9,020 bases of DNA from an uncultured Comamonadaceae bacterium (GCA_946482115.1 CAMLQP010000102.1:1-9020); one strand, 5' to 3'; shown: positions 1-6,948, numbered from the stretch's first letter. Program-made: numbers and translations. Notes: a model not told the origin generated them from the sequence alone.

Positions 1-1780
1 TGGCCTTGGTGGCCATGCCGTCGGTGACCTTGGCGTTGTCGCTGTTCTGCGAGATGGAGGCCGACATCTGTTCGATCGAGGCCGTGGTCTCCTCGACCGA
101 CGCGGCCTGCTCGCTGGCGGCCTGCGACAGGCTCTGCGCGGTGGCGCTGACCTGGTTGGCCGCACCGGTCAGTGCTTCGGCGGCCGAGCGCACCTCGTCC
201 ATCACGCCGGCCAGCTTGTCGCAGGTGGCGTTGGCGTCGTCCTTGACGCGCAGGAAGGTGCCGGCGCAGTCGCGCTCGATGCGCTGGCTCAGGTCTCCAC
301 TGGACATGGCGCTGAACACACGACCGACGTCGCCGAACATCACTTCGGTGGTCTCCAGCAGGGCGTTGATGCCCTCGCACAGGGCCAGCGGTGCGCCGGT
401 CTTGCCCTCGACCGGGATGCGCTGCTCCAGATCGCCCTCACGCGCCGCCGCAGTGGCGGCCTGCGCCTGCTCGACCACGGTGGCCAGCATCTCGGCGGCC
501 TTGACCTGGGCGGTCACGTCGGTGGCGTACTTGACGACCTTGAAGGGCTTGCCGTTGAGGTCGAGGATGGGGTTGTACGAGGCCTGGATCCAGATCTCCT
601 GGCCACCCTTGCCGATGCGACGGTAGCGGCCGGCGTCGAACTGGCCGCGGCCCAGGCGTTCCCAGAACTCGCGGTAGGCCGGCTGGGCGCGCTCGACCGG
701 GTCGACGAACATGCTGTGGTGGTGGCCCTGGATCTCGGTCAGCGTGTAGCCCAGCGTGCCCAGGAAGTTGTCGTTGGCGTTGAGGATCCTGCCCGTGAGG
801 TCGAACTCGATCACCGCCTGTGCCTTGCCGATGGCCTCGATCTGACCGGCCCAGTCGGCCGCCTGCAGGCGCTGCGCGGTGATGTCGGTGGCGTACTTCA
901 CCACCTTGAAGGGCTTGCCCGCGGGGTCGAGGATGGGGTTGTACGAGGCCTGGATCCAGACCTCCTTGCCACCCTTGCCGATGCGCTTGTACTGGCCCGC
1001 GTCGTACTCGCCGCGGCCAAGCTTGTCCCAGAACATCCGGTACTCGGGGCTGGCCGCATGGGCCGGGTCGACGAACAGGCTGTGGTGCTGGCCGCGGATC
1101 TCGTCCAGCGTGTAGCCCAGGGCGCGCAGGAAGTTGTCGTTGGCGGTGAGGACGTTGCCCTTGAGGTCGAACTCGATCACCGCCTGGGCCTTGCCAATCG
1201 CGTCGACCTGGCCGCTCCAGTTGGCCGCCTCCAGCTTGGACTGGGTGACGTCCGTCGCGATCTTGATGACCTTGGTGACGCGGCCGTTGTCGTCCTTGAC
1301 CGGCGCGTAGGTGGCCTGGATCCAGACCTCGCGGCCGTCCCGGGCGATGCGCTTGAACACATCCGCCTGGGTCTTGCCCGCGTTCAGGTCGTCCCAGAAA
1401 TCGCGGTAAGCCGGCGAAGACACCACGGCCGGGTCCACAAAGATGCGGTGGTGCTTGCCCACGATCTCGCTCTCGCTGTAGCCCAGCAGGCGACAGAAAT
1501 TGCCGTTGGCCTTGAGCACCTGGCCCTGGGTGTCGAACTCGATGTAGGCGTAGCTGGTGTCGATGGCCGTCACGACCCCCGCGGCCATCGCCTGGCTGAT
1601 CTGGCGTTCCCGCTCGGCCTCGGCGACCACCTGGTCGAGCCTGCCGGTGACCTCAGCGAGCTTGGCCTCGGCCGCGGCGCAGGCCTTTTCCTTGTCCTGC
1701 AGCGCCTGGGAGAGCTGGTCCAGTTCGGTGCCGGCGAACACGCGGGCGATCCAGGGGGTCTGGTTGAGGGTCGGGGTCAT
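1..1780 (-). CDS. Soluble methyl-accepting chemotaxis protein with three tandem PAS domains (3' end beyond window)
   Basis: Reading leftward from the ATG at 1780 gives an open frame of 593 codons with no stop before the window edge. An N-terminal helical, probably coiled-coil stretch (about residues 15-60) is followed by three PAS domains (about 65-180, 187-302, 309-424). Each PAS has the E-F-D...N-F...L-G-Y...H-H...F-V-D-P pattern and ends in A-T-D-[VI]-T. Next come HAMP-like helices with two G-D-L elements (G449, G495), then the start of the methylation helix of an MCP signalling domain (S-E-Q-A-A-S-V-E-E-T). The kinase-contacting hairpin tip lies outside the window. I see no signal peptide or membrane segment, so the protein is probably cytoplasmic, with domain order like BdlA or other PAS-MCP sensors. 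PAS domains often bind flavin, haem or small ligands; the ligand here cannot be read. The start is set by an AGAAGGA ribosome site and the ATGA overlap with cheA. Confidence 0.93.
   Translation of the reverse strand, partial: MTPTLNQTPWIARVFAGTELDQLSQALQDKEKACAAAEAKLAEVTGRLDQVVAEAERERQISQAMAAGVVTAIDTSYAYIEFDTQGQVLKANGNFCRLLGYSESEIVGKHHRIFVDPAVVSSPAYRDFWDDLNAGKTQADVFKRIARDGREVWIQATYAPVKDDNGRVTKVIKIATDVTQSKLEAANWSGQVDAIGKAQAVIEFDLKGNVLTANDNFLRALGYTLDEIRGQHHSLFVDPAHAASPEYRMFWDKLGRGEYDAGQYKRIGKGGKEVWIQASYNPILDPAGKPFKVVKYATDITAQRLQAADWAGQIEAIGKAQAVIEFDLTGRILNANDNFLGTLGYTLTEIQGHHHSMFVDPVERAQPAYREFWERLGRGQFDAGRYRRIGKGGQEIWIQASYNPILDLNGKPFKVVKYATDVTAQVKAAEMLATVVEQAQAATAAAREGDLEQRIPVEGKTGAPLALCEGINALLETTEVMFGDVGRVFSAMSSGDLSQRIERDCAGTFLRVKDDANATCDKLAGVMDEVRSAAEALTGAANQVSATAQSLSQAASEQAASVEETTASIEQMSASISQNSDNAKVTDGMATKA
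512..1609 (-). repeat. Three in-frame tandem PAS-coding repeats, period 366 bp
   Basis: Equivalent PAS positions recur at exactly 366-base spacing (122 codons): the A-T-D-[VI]-T ends align at 521, 887 and 1253, and the V-I-E-F-D start of the second and third PAS aligns at 1167 and 801. Unit boundaries are arbitrary; I used 1244-1609, 878-1243 and 512-877. The second and third units are very similar at the nucleotide level, sharing long identical blocks such as those around 807-827/1173-1193 and 560-590/926-956. The first unit matches mainly at protein level. This suggests an older duplication followed by a recent one, or gene conversion between units two and three. Confidence 0.88.
1777..1780 (-). 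promoter_or_regulatory. ATGA stop/start overlap coupling cheA to the PAS-MCP gene
   Basis: The TGA stop of cheA (1777-1779) shares bases with the ATG of the receptor gene (1778-1780). An AGAAGGA ribosome-binding site (1789-1795) sits 8 bases before the ATG, inside the end of cheA. This arrangement favours translational coupling and roughly matched synthesis of kinase and receptor. Confidence 0.85.
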
Positions 1781-3894
1781 GGTGCACGTCCTTCTGCGGA
1801 AAGGTTCTCGATGATCGGATGGGAAGCGGGAGAGGGAAGGGACGACGGGCGGGATCGCCATCGGCCCGGCGGATGAATCGCCAGCTGGCACAGCGAGGCC
1901 ACGTCGAAGATCAGAGCCACGTCGCCGTTGCCCAGGATGGAGGAGCCGGACATGCCGCGCAGGCTGCGGAACATGCGGCCCAGCGGCTTGATGACGGTCT
2001 GGTGCTGGCCCAGCAGCTGGTCGACCAACACGCCGTAGCGCTGGCCGCCGGAGCGGATCACCACGATGCTGACCCGGTCGGGCTCGGGCGAGTCGAGCGC
2101 GTAGAGCTTGCGCAGACTCACCACCGGCAGGGGCTGGCCGCGCAGCTCGGTCACGCCGCGGCCGCTGGCGTCCATTTCGGTGGCGCTGGAACGGCTCTCG
2201 ATCACCTCGACCACCGCATCGAGCGGGAAGATGAAGCGCGAGTCGCCCACACCGATCAGGAAGCCGTCGATGATGGCCAGGGTCAGCGGCAGGCGGATCT
2301 CGATGGTCGAGCCCGCGCCCTCCTCGCTGGAGAGCTGCACCGTGCCCCGCAGCGCCTCGATGTTGCTGCGGACCACGTCCATGCCGACCCCGCGGCCGCT
2401 CAGGTTGGTGACCTTCTCGGCGGTGGAGAAGCCGGGTTCGAAGATCAGCTTGAGGATGTCGGCGTCGGCCGGCACCACGCCAGGCTCCACCAGTCCCCGC
2501 TCCCAGGCGCGCGCCAGCACCTTCTGGCGCTGCACGCCGCGCCCGTCGTCGGTGATGCGGATCAGGATGCTGCCGGACTCGTGGCAGGCCGAGAGGATGA
2601 GCCGGCCCTGCGCCGGTTTGCCGGCGGCGAGGCGCTGCTCCGGTGTCTCCAGGCCGTGGTCCAGCGCGTTGCGCACCAGGTGCATCAGCGGGTCGGCGAT
2701 GCGCTCGACCACCGACTTGTCCAGCTCGGTGTCGCCTCCGACGATCTCCAGCTGGACCTCCTTGCCCAGCTCGGCGGCGGTGTCGCGCACCACGCGGCGG
2801 AAGCGCGAGAAGGTCTCGCCGATGGGCACCATGCGCAGCTGCAGCGTGCCGTTGCGGATTTCCTCGATCAGCTGGTTGATCTGTTCGTTGGCCTCGATCA
2901 GCGAGCCCTGGCGCGACTGGCGGGCCAGCAGCGAGGCGCCGGCACCGGCGATCACCAGCTCGCCCAGCAGGTTGATCACGGCATCGAGCCGGTCGGCCTG
3001 CACGCGGATGAAGCGCTGCTCCTCGCCACCCTCGCGCGGCTTGGCGTTCGCCGCCGGGGCCCGGGCGGCCTCAGGGGTGGCGGGCGTGGCGGATGCGGTG
3101 TCGGCTGTTTCGGCTCCGGCGGGCGGCGCGCAGGCCTCCGGCTGCGCCGGCGGCGTGATCTGCAGCGTGCAGTCCTCGCGCACGAAGCTGAAGGCGGCCT
3201 CGATGGCCGCCTGGTCGGCCGTGGTCTCCAGCTCGAAGCCGAAGGCCAGGTGGCAGCTTTCGGGATCGAGCGCGTCCAGGCCGGGCACGGCGGAGCGGTC
3301 GCAGTGGATGCGGGTGATGCTGCCCAGACCGCGCAGGTAGTTGAGGATGGCCAGCGGGTCCATGCCGTTGCGGAAGGTGTCGGGCAGGAAGCCGACCTGC
3401 AGCGTCCAGACCCGGGCGGCGCTGTCGCCGCCGGCGACGGCCTCGGGCACAGCCCCTGCCCCCGCAGAGGCCGCCGGCGCATCACCGCTGAAGGCCTGCA
3501 GGCGCGTTTCGAGGCTGGCACGGGCCGCGGCTTCGTCGGCGCCGACCGATCCGCCCGATTGCGCCAGACGGATCAGGAAGCGGATCTGGTCGTTGCACTG
3601 CAGCAGCAGCGTGCCCATGTCGGGCGTGAAGGCGACCAGTCCATCGCGCAGACGGTCCAGCAGGGTCTCGACGTGGTGGGTGAACGCCACCACCTCGTCC
3701 AGACCGAAGATGCCGGCCGAGCCCTTGACGGTGTGGGCGCAGCGGAACAGTGCCCCCAGCAGCTCCCCGTTCTCGGGCTGGTCTTCCAGTTCCAGCAACA
3801 GTTGTTCGATGGCTTCGAGCTGTTCGCCCGACTCGCTGATGAAGGCAGGCAAGGCCTCGGCGATGAAGCTCTGGTCGGCGTCCTTTGCACTCAT
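1777..3894 (-). CDS. cheA: Chemotaxis histidine kinase CheA
   Basis: A 705-residue CheA with the expected domains in order. The P1 (HPt) domain spans about 5-110, with phospho-accepting His54 in A-H-T-V-K-G-S-A. A small domain at about 162-247 occupies the P2 position and has the F-L-P...F-R-N-G-M-D-P-L pattern. Then come an Ala/Pro-rich linker, the P3 dimerisation domain (about 292-360), the P4 ATPase domain with N box N409 in H-L-V-R-N-A-L-D-H-G, G1 D449-D-G-R-G, F box F-E-P-G-F-S-T and G2 S499-G-R-G-V-G-M, and a CheW-like P5 domain (about 535-672). CheA autophosphorylates under receptor control and passes phosphate to CheY and usually CheB. The start follows an AGGGAG ribosome site (3902-3907) with 7-base spacing. 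The last 30 or so residues after P5 are Pro/Ser/Arg-rich and not part of a known domain. It overlaps its neighbours on both sides by four bases. Confidence 0.97.
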   Translation of the reverse strand: MSAKDADQSFIAEALPAFISESGEQLEAIEQLLLELEDQPENGELLGALFRCAHTVKGSAGIFGLDEVVAFTHHVETLLDRLRDGLVAFTPDMGTLLLQCNDQIRFLIRLAQSGGSVGADEAAARASLETRLQAFSGDAPAASAGAGAVPEAVAGGDSAARVWTLQVGFLPDTFRNGMDPLAILNYLRGLGSITRIHCDRSAVPGLDALDPESCHLAFGFELETTADQAAIEAAFSFVREDCTLQITPPAQPEACAPPAGAETADTASATPATPEAARAPAANAKPREGGEEQRFIRVQADRLDAVINLLGELVIAGAGASLLARQSRQGSLIEANEQINQLIEEIRNGTLQLRMVPIGETFSRFRRVVRDTAAELGKEVQLEIVGGDTELDKSVVERIADPLMHLVRNALDHGLETPEQRLAAGKPAQGRLILSACHESGSILIRITDDGRGVQRQKVLARAWERGLVEPGVVPADADILKLIFEPGFSTAEKVTNLSGRGVGMDVVRSNIEALRGTVQLSSEEGAGSTIEIRLPLTLAIIDGFLIGVGDSRFIFPLDAVVEVIESRSSATEMDASGRGVTELRGQPLPVVSLRKLYALDSPEPDRVSIVVIRSGGQRYGVLVDQLLGQHQTVIKPLGRMFRSLRGMSGSSILGNGDVALIFDVASLCQLAIHPPGRWRSRPSSLPSPASHPIIENLSAEGRAP
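3891..3894 (-). promoter_or_regulatory. ATGA stop/start overlap coupling the STAS gene to cheA
   Basis: The TGA stop of the STAS gene (3891-3893) overlaps the ATG of cheA (3892-3894). The cheA ribosome site (AGGGAG, 3902-3907) lies inside the STAS gene. Coupled translation of the STAS protein and the kinase is likely. Confidence 0.85.
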
Positions 3895-4199
3895 GCGGTG
3901 GCTCCCTGTTCGGTTCGGTCGGACAGCCAGCCGGCCAGCCCGAGGGCGGCGCAGGCATCGACCAGCGGTGTACTCGGCTGGGCCAGCCGCAGCGCCTGCG
4001 AGCGGTCCTCCAGGGACCGGGCCAGCGACAGCAGCAGCTGCACGCCGGCGGCGTCGACCTGGTCGACCGCGGAGGCCTCCAGCGTCCAGGCGTCACCGCC
4101 ACTGGTGGTGTTGTCGGCCAGCCAGGTGCGCGCCTGGGCGCACAGCTCGCCGGCGGTATAGATGGTCAGTTCAGGGGGCAGGCGGCGCTGGGCGTCCAT
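3891..4199 (-). CDS. STAS-domain protein (anti-sigma-antagonist-like) of the chemotaxis operon
   Basis: A 102-residue single-domain protein that reads as a STAS fold: an N-terminal strand (P-P-E-L-T-I-Y), a strand at about 37-43, then the signature loop V-D-Q-V-D-A-A-G-V-Q-L-L-L (45-57), and a terminal helix ending G-L-A-G-W-L. In SpoIIAA-type antagonists this loop reads D-[S/T]-S-G, with the first Ser/Thr phosphorylated. Here it is D49-A50-A51-G52, so the usual phosphosite is absent. STAS proteins generally act by binding partners; in this setting the partner could be CheA, the receptors or a c-di-GMP or sigma regulator, which cannot be decided here. The start is supported by AAGGG just upstream, in the 9-base gap after cheY. 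Family assignment is good, function unknown. Confidence 0.85.
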   Translation of the reverse strand: MDAQRRLPPELTIYTAGELCAQARTWLADNTTSGGDAWTLEASAVDQVDAAGVQLLLSLARSLEDRSQALRLAQPSTPLVDACAALGLAGWLSDRTEQGATA

Positions 4200-4208
4200 G
4201 GCAGCCCT

Positions 4209-4580
4209 TCACGGCAGGATCAGCTTGGACACCGCGTCCAGCAGCTGCGGCGGGTTGAAGGGCTTGACGATCCAGGCCTTGGCGCCGGCGGCCTTGCCCT
4301 GTTCTTTCTTGGCGTCCTGGCCTTCGGTGGTGAGCATCACCACCGGCGTGAACTTGTGGCGCGGGTGCTTCTTGACCTCGGTCACGAAGGCGATGCCGTC
4401 CATGATCGGCATGTTCACGTCGCTGACGATCAGGTGCACCTTGCCCGCCTTCTCCAGCTGGGCCAGGCCTTCCTTGCCGTCGGCGGCTTCGAGCACGTCG
4501 TAGCCCGCGCGGTTGAGGGCCAGCTTCACCACCATGCGCAGTGAGCTGGAGTCGTCGACGATCAGTATGGTCTTGGCCAT
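4209..4580 (-). CDS. cheY: Chemotaxis response regulator CheY (single receiver domain)
   Basis: A 123-residue stand-alone receiver domain. The acidic pocket is D9-D10 (I-L-I-V-D-D), the phospho-acceptor is D54 (L-I-V-S-D-V-N-M-P), the switch residue is T84 (V-M-L-T-T-E-G), and the conserved lysine is K106 (I-V-K-P-F). The position equal to Tyr106 of E. coli CheY is Trp103. No output domain follows, so it acts by binding partners such as the flagellar switch or an array component. The frame is open further upstream, but M-A-K-T-I-L at 4580 is the clear start: it begins the fold directly and has a GGGAG ribosome site at about 4588-4592. It sits 26 bases after the MCP-like gene and 9 bases before the STAS gene, so it belongs to the same transcript. 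Confidence 0.96.
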   Translation of the reverse strand: MAKTILIVDDSSSLRMVVKLALNRAGYDVLEAADGKEGLAQLEKAGKVHLIVSDVNMPIMDGIAFVTEVKKHPRHKFTPVVMLTTEGQDAKKEQGKAAGAKAWIVKPFNPPQLLDAVSKLILP

Positions 4581-4606
4581 GGAAGGCTCCCAGGGGTCGG
4601 AGGGGG

Positions 4607-5662
4607 TCAGAAGAAGGTGGTTTCGGTGCTGCTGCCGGCGGAGCCCGCCACGCCGCCGGAGGCGGCCTGCCGCTGCTCGTCGGTGGTGTAGCCCGCGGTG
4701 AGCAGGGCCTCCCATTCGCTGGCGTCGGGCACGCGGCCATCGGCCAGCGCGCCCTGCAGCCGATCGGCGGCCTGGGCCATGGACTTGCGCACCTGGTCGA
4801 GGATCTGGTGCACGCGGTCCTGGAACTGGAAAGCGATCATCAGCTGCTCGACCTCGGCCTTGACCATGGCGCCACGCTGCCGCAGCTCGGCCGCGCGGGC
4901 ATTGAGGTCGGAGACGGTGCTGTCGACGCGCGCGATCACGTCGTTGACCAGCTGGCCGGAAGAGTTCACCGCCTGGGCATCGCGCTGGGCGTGGGCATCG
5001 GCGTCCTCCAGGGCATCGCGCACGCGGCTGCCGAACTGGCTCACCTGCTCGGCGATGTTTTTGCCTGTGGTGCCGGATTCGGTGGACAGGCGGCGCACCT
5101 CGGCGGCCACCACCGAAAAGCCTCGCCCGCTCTCGCCAGCGCGCGCCGCCTCGATGGCGGCGTTGATCGACAGCAGGTTGGTCTGCCGTGCGAGCTTGCT
5201 CACGTCCTCGGCCATCTGCGCCAGGCTCTGCGAGGCGGTCGAGAGCGAGCGCACCGAGCCCATCATGCCGTCGCGCGAGGCGACCAGGTGTGAGAAGGTG
5301 TCCAGCAGTTCGCGCAGCTGCCGCTCACAACTGCCGAGCATCGCGGCCCTGGCGTCCACCTCGGCGGCGGAATCGCCGGCCTCACCCCCGGGGGAGACGA
5401 TGGCGTCGAGCGCCTGGAGAATGGTGGTGAAACCGCCCAGCAGGGTCTGCGTGGCCTCGTGCATCTGGTCCTGCGCGGTACCCAGGTGGGTCGACCACAG
5501 GGCGGACGCCTGGCTCAGGCGCTGCGCCACCTCTTCCAGTACGGGCGCCGTCGCCGGCCGGGATGAGGCGGGCAGCAACCGGGCGAAGGGCTGCATCAGC
5601 CAGGCACCGAGCCCGCCAGACCGTTCCGCCAGCGGGACATGGGGGTTCAACAGGACACGCAT
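4607..5662 (-). CDS. Soluble MCP-like protein with receptor hairpin motif and CheZ-like FQDxxxQ motif
   Basis: This is the first gene of the chemotaxis operon, 351 residues if the ATG at 5662 is used. The receptor hairpin signature is clear at about 157-200: [21 protein letters not shown], followed by [15 protein letters not shown]. It sits inside long predicted helices without a sensory domain, HAMP domain or membrane segment. A second motif, F280-Q-D282-R-V-H-Q286 (4805-4825), lies in the returning helix and resembles F-Q-D-L-T-G-Q of CheZ, whose Asp and Gln catalyse CheY-P dephosphorylation. A flexible Gly/Ser tail ends in T-E-T-T-F-F. The protein may be a soluble receptor, an array component or a CheY-P phosphatase. 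The start is uncertain: in-frame TTG (5728) and GTG (5713) lie upstream, and no candidate has a good ribosome site. Confidence 0.85.
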   Translation of the reverse strand: MRVLLNPHVPLAERSGGLGAWLMQPFARLLPASSRPATAPVLEEVAQRLSQASALWSTHLGTAQDQMHEATQTLLGGFTTILQALDAIVSPGGEAGDSAAEVDARAAMLGSCERQLRELLDTFSHLVASRDGMMGSVRSLSTASQSLAQMAEDVSKLARQTNLLSINAAIEAARAGESGRGFSVVAAEVRRLSTESGTTGKNIAEQVSQFGSRVRDALEDADAHAQRDAQAVNSSGQLVNDVIARVDSTVSDLNARAAELRQRGAMVKAEVEQLMIAFQFQDRVHQILDQVRKSMAQAADRLQGALADGRVPDASEWEALLTAGYTTDEQRQAASGGVAGSAGSSTETTFF

Positions 5663-5749
5663 ACCAAAGTGCTCGAAGTGAAGAGTTGAGCGGCGATCCT
5701 GTCGACCGAACACATTCAGTCGTAACAAATCGAATCACCGGTCTCTTCA

Positions 5750-5776
5750 CTATCGACCAGTTGGCACCGGGCTTAA
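5750..5776 (-). promoter_or_regulatory. Candidate sigma-28 (FliA) promoter of the chemotaxis operon
   Basis: On the minus strand, TTAAG (5776-5772) is followed after 14 bases by GTCGATAG (5757-5750). Aligned with the flagellar sigma-28 pattern TAAA-N15-GCCGATAA, spacing is exact, the -35 core matches four of five bases (TAAAG) and the -10 matches six of eight. Transcription would begin near 5743. The site lies between the end of the RlmN-like gene and the first chemotaxis gene, where a promoter for the operon is expected. This would place the genes in the late flagellar regulon. The call is by eye only. Confidence 0.6.
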
Positions 5777-5820
5777 CCCCCAAAAAAAGTGGGGATTTGC
5801 CGCTTCATTCCGCGAAGGGT

Positions 5821-6873
5821 TCAGGGCGCCGGGTGCAGCGGCACGACGCGCCGCAGGAGTCGTTCTGGCTTCTCGGCCCGCGCCCGCAGCTGGCCGCAGC
5901 CGCCGTCCACGTCCTGCCCGGCCGACATGCGCAGCTTGGTCAGGATGTGGCGGCGGTGCAGGCGGCGCGCCATGTCGGCCGCCTTCTCCCAGCTCGGGCG
6001 CTGGTAGGGCATGCCTTCGGTGGTGTTGTACGGAATCAGGTTGAGGATGGCGTACTTGCCCGTGAGCAGGCGCACGATGCCCTCGATCTCGTCGTCGCTG
6101 TCGTTGATGCCGTCCAGCAGCGTCCACTGGTATTGAATGGGGTAGCCGGTGGCGCGGGCGTAGGCCTCGCCGGCCTCGACCAGCTCTTCGGGCGTGAGCA
6201 GCGGCGCGCGTGGCAGCAGCTCGCGGCGCAGATCCGCCCGGGTGGTGTGCAGCGACAGCGCCAGTGCGGGCTTGACCGCGCCGCGCGGCAGTTCGTCGAA
6301 CACGCGCGGGTCGCCCACGGTGGAGAACACCAGGTTCTTGTGGCCGATGTTGCCGGCCGTGCCCAGCAGCTCGATGGCCTCCATCACGTTGTCCAGGTTG
6401 TGCGCGGGTTCGCCCATGCCCATGAACACCACCTTCTTCACCGGCCGGCGCGTGCGCGCCAGCGCCACCTGGGCCACGATCTCGGCGCTGCCGAGCTGGC
6501 GGATCAGCCCCGTGGTGCCGGTCATGCAGAAGCGGCAGCCCACCGCGCAGCCAACCTGGGTGGACACGCACAGGCCGGGCGTGCGGTCTGGCAGCAGCAG
6601 CACGCTTTCCACCAGCTGGCCGTCGCCCAGCTTCACCAGCAGGCGCTCGGAGCCGTCCTCGCCCGGATGGGCCGATGCGAGCGTCGCCAAGCCCGCCAGA
6701 TCGGCTTCCAACGCCGGCAACGCGGCGCGCAGCGTGGCCGGCAGGAAGTGTTCGATCTGCCGCTTGCCCGCCGTCTGCGGCAGGGCGTTGCTCCACAGGC
6801 GGAGCACGCGGTGCTGGTGTTTGGGCAGGGCGCCGAGGGACTGGAGCCGCTGGCGCAGGTCTGAAATACGCAT
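5821..6873 (-). CDS. RlmN/Cfr-family radical SAM RNA methyltransferase (RlmN-like)
   Basis: A 350-residue radical SAM enzyme. The 4Fe-4S ligands are C109, C113 and C116 in G-C-A-V-G-C-R-F-C. The two extra cysteines needed by the RlmN/Cfr mechanism are also present: C102 (G-L-C-V-S-T-Q-V) and C326 (D-G-G-C-G-Q-L). The SAM-binding G-M-G-E-P is at 152-156, with S-L-H-T at 207-210 and L-L-D-G-I-N-D at 252-258. Known relatives methylate C2 (RlmN) or C8 (Cfr) of A2503 in 23S rRNA, and RlmN also A37 of some tRNAs. The N-terminal 95 residues are shorter than in E. coli RlmN (384 residues) and lack its usual pattern, so this may be a second, divergent copy. The ATG at 6873 has only a modest AGGGA upstream. 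The gene runs in the same direction as the chemotaxis operon but probably has its own promoter in the 75-base gap facing the pirin genes. Confidence 0.9.
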   Translation of the reverse strand: MRISDLRQRLQSLGALPKHQHRVLRLWSNALPQTAGKRQIEHFLPATLRAALPALEADLAGLATLASAHPGEDGSERLLVKLGDGQLVESVLLLPDRTPGLCVSTQVGCAVGCRFCMTGTTGLIRQLGSAEIVAQVALARTRRPVKKVVFMGMGEPAHNLDNVMEAIELLGTAGNIGHKNLVFSTVGDPRVFDELPRGAVKPALALSLHTTRADLRRELLPRAPLLTPEELVEAGEAYARATGYPIQYQWTLLDGINDSDDEIEGIVRLLTGKYAILNLIPYNTTEGMPYQRPSWEKAADMARRLHRRHILTKLRMSAGQDVDGGCGQLRARAEKPERLLRRVVPLHPAP

Positions 6874-6930
6874 CCCCGGATTGTCCCTGAGGGTCGCGCT
6901 GAACGCCCGGCCGGCAGAGAATGCGCCTTC

Positions 6931-6938
6931 AGAAGGAG
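6931..6938 (+). promoter_or_regulatory. Ribosome-binding site of the first pirin gene
   Basis: AGAAGGAG (6931-6938) precedes the ATG at 6949 by 10 bases. It is the clearest start signal in the 75-base divergent gap (6874-6948) and fixes the start of the first pirin gene. I could not find a convincing pair of promoter boxes for either divergent gene in this gap. Confidence 0.75.
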
Positions 6939-6948
6939 ACTCCCCACG

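Noticed and set aside
1819..4161. A 780-codon open frame on the plus strand opposite cheA and the STAS gene
   Set aside because: It is rich in Gly, Ala, His and Gln with no recognisable fold, as expected for the complement of a high-GC gene. The minus strand encodes clear CheA motifs throughout.
4581..4715. Upstream extension of cheY by 45 residues to an earlier start at 4715
   Set aside because: The added residues overlap the MCP-like gene, are Arg/Gly-rich, and precede a complete receiver domain with its own ribosome site.
5777..5794. CCCC...AAAAAAA...GGGG, a possible terminator after the RlmN-like gene
   Set aside because: The stem is only four pairs and the A/T run lies in the loop rather than after the hairpin, so it does not fit an intrinsic terminator. 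A short CTTC/GAAG stem nearby is also too weak.
5563..6864. A 433-codon plus-strand frame opposite the RlmN-like gene
   Set aside because: It has low-complexity composition and no motifs, while the minus strand has all RlmN/Cfr catalytic residues; it is an antisense shadow.
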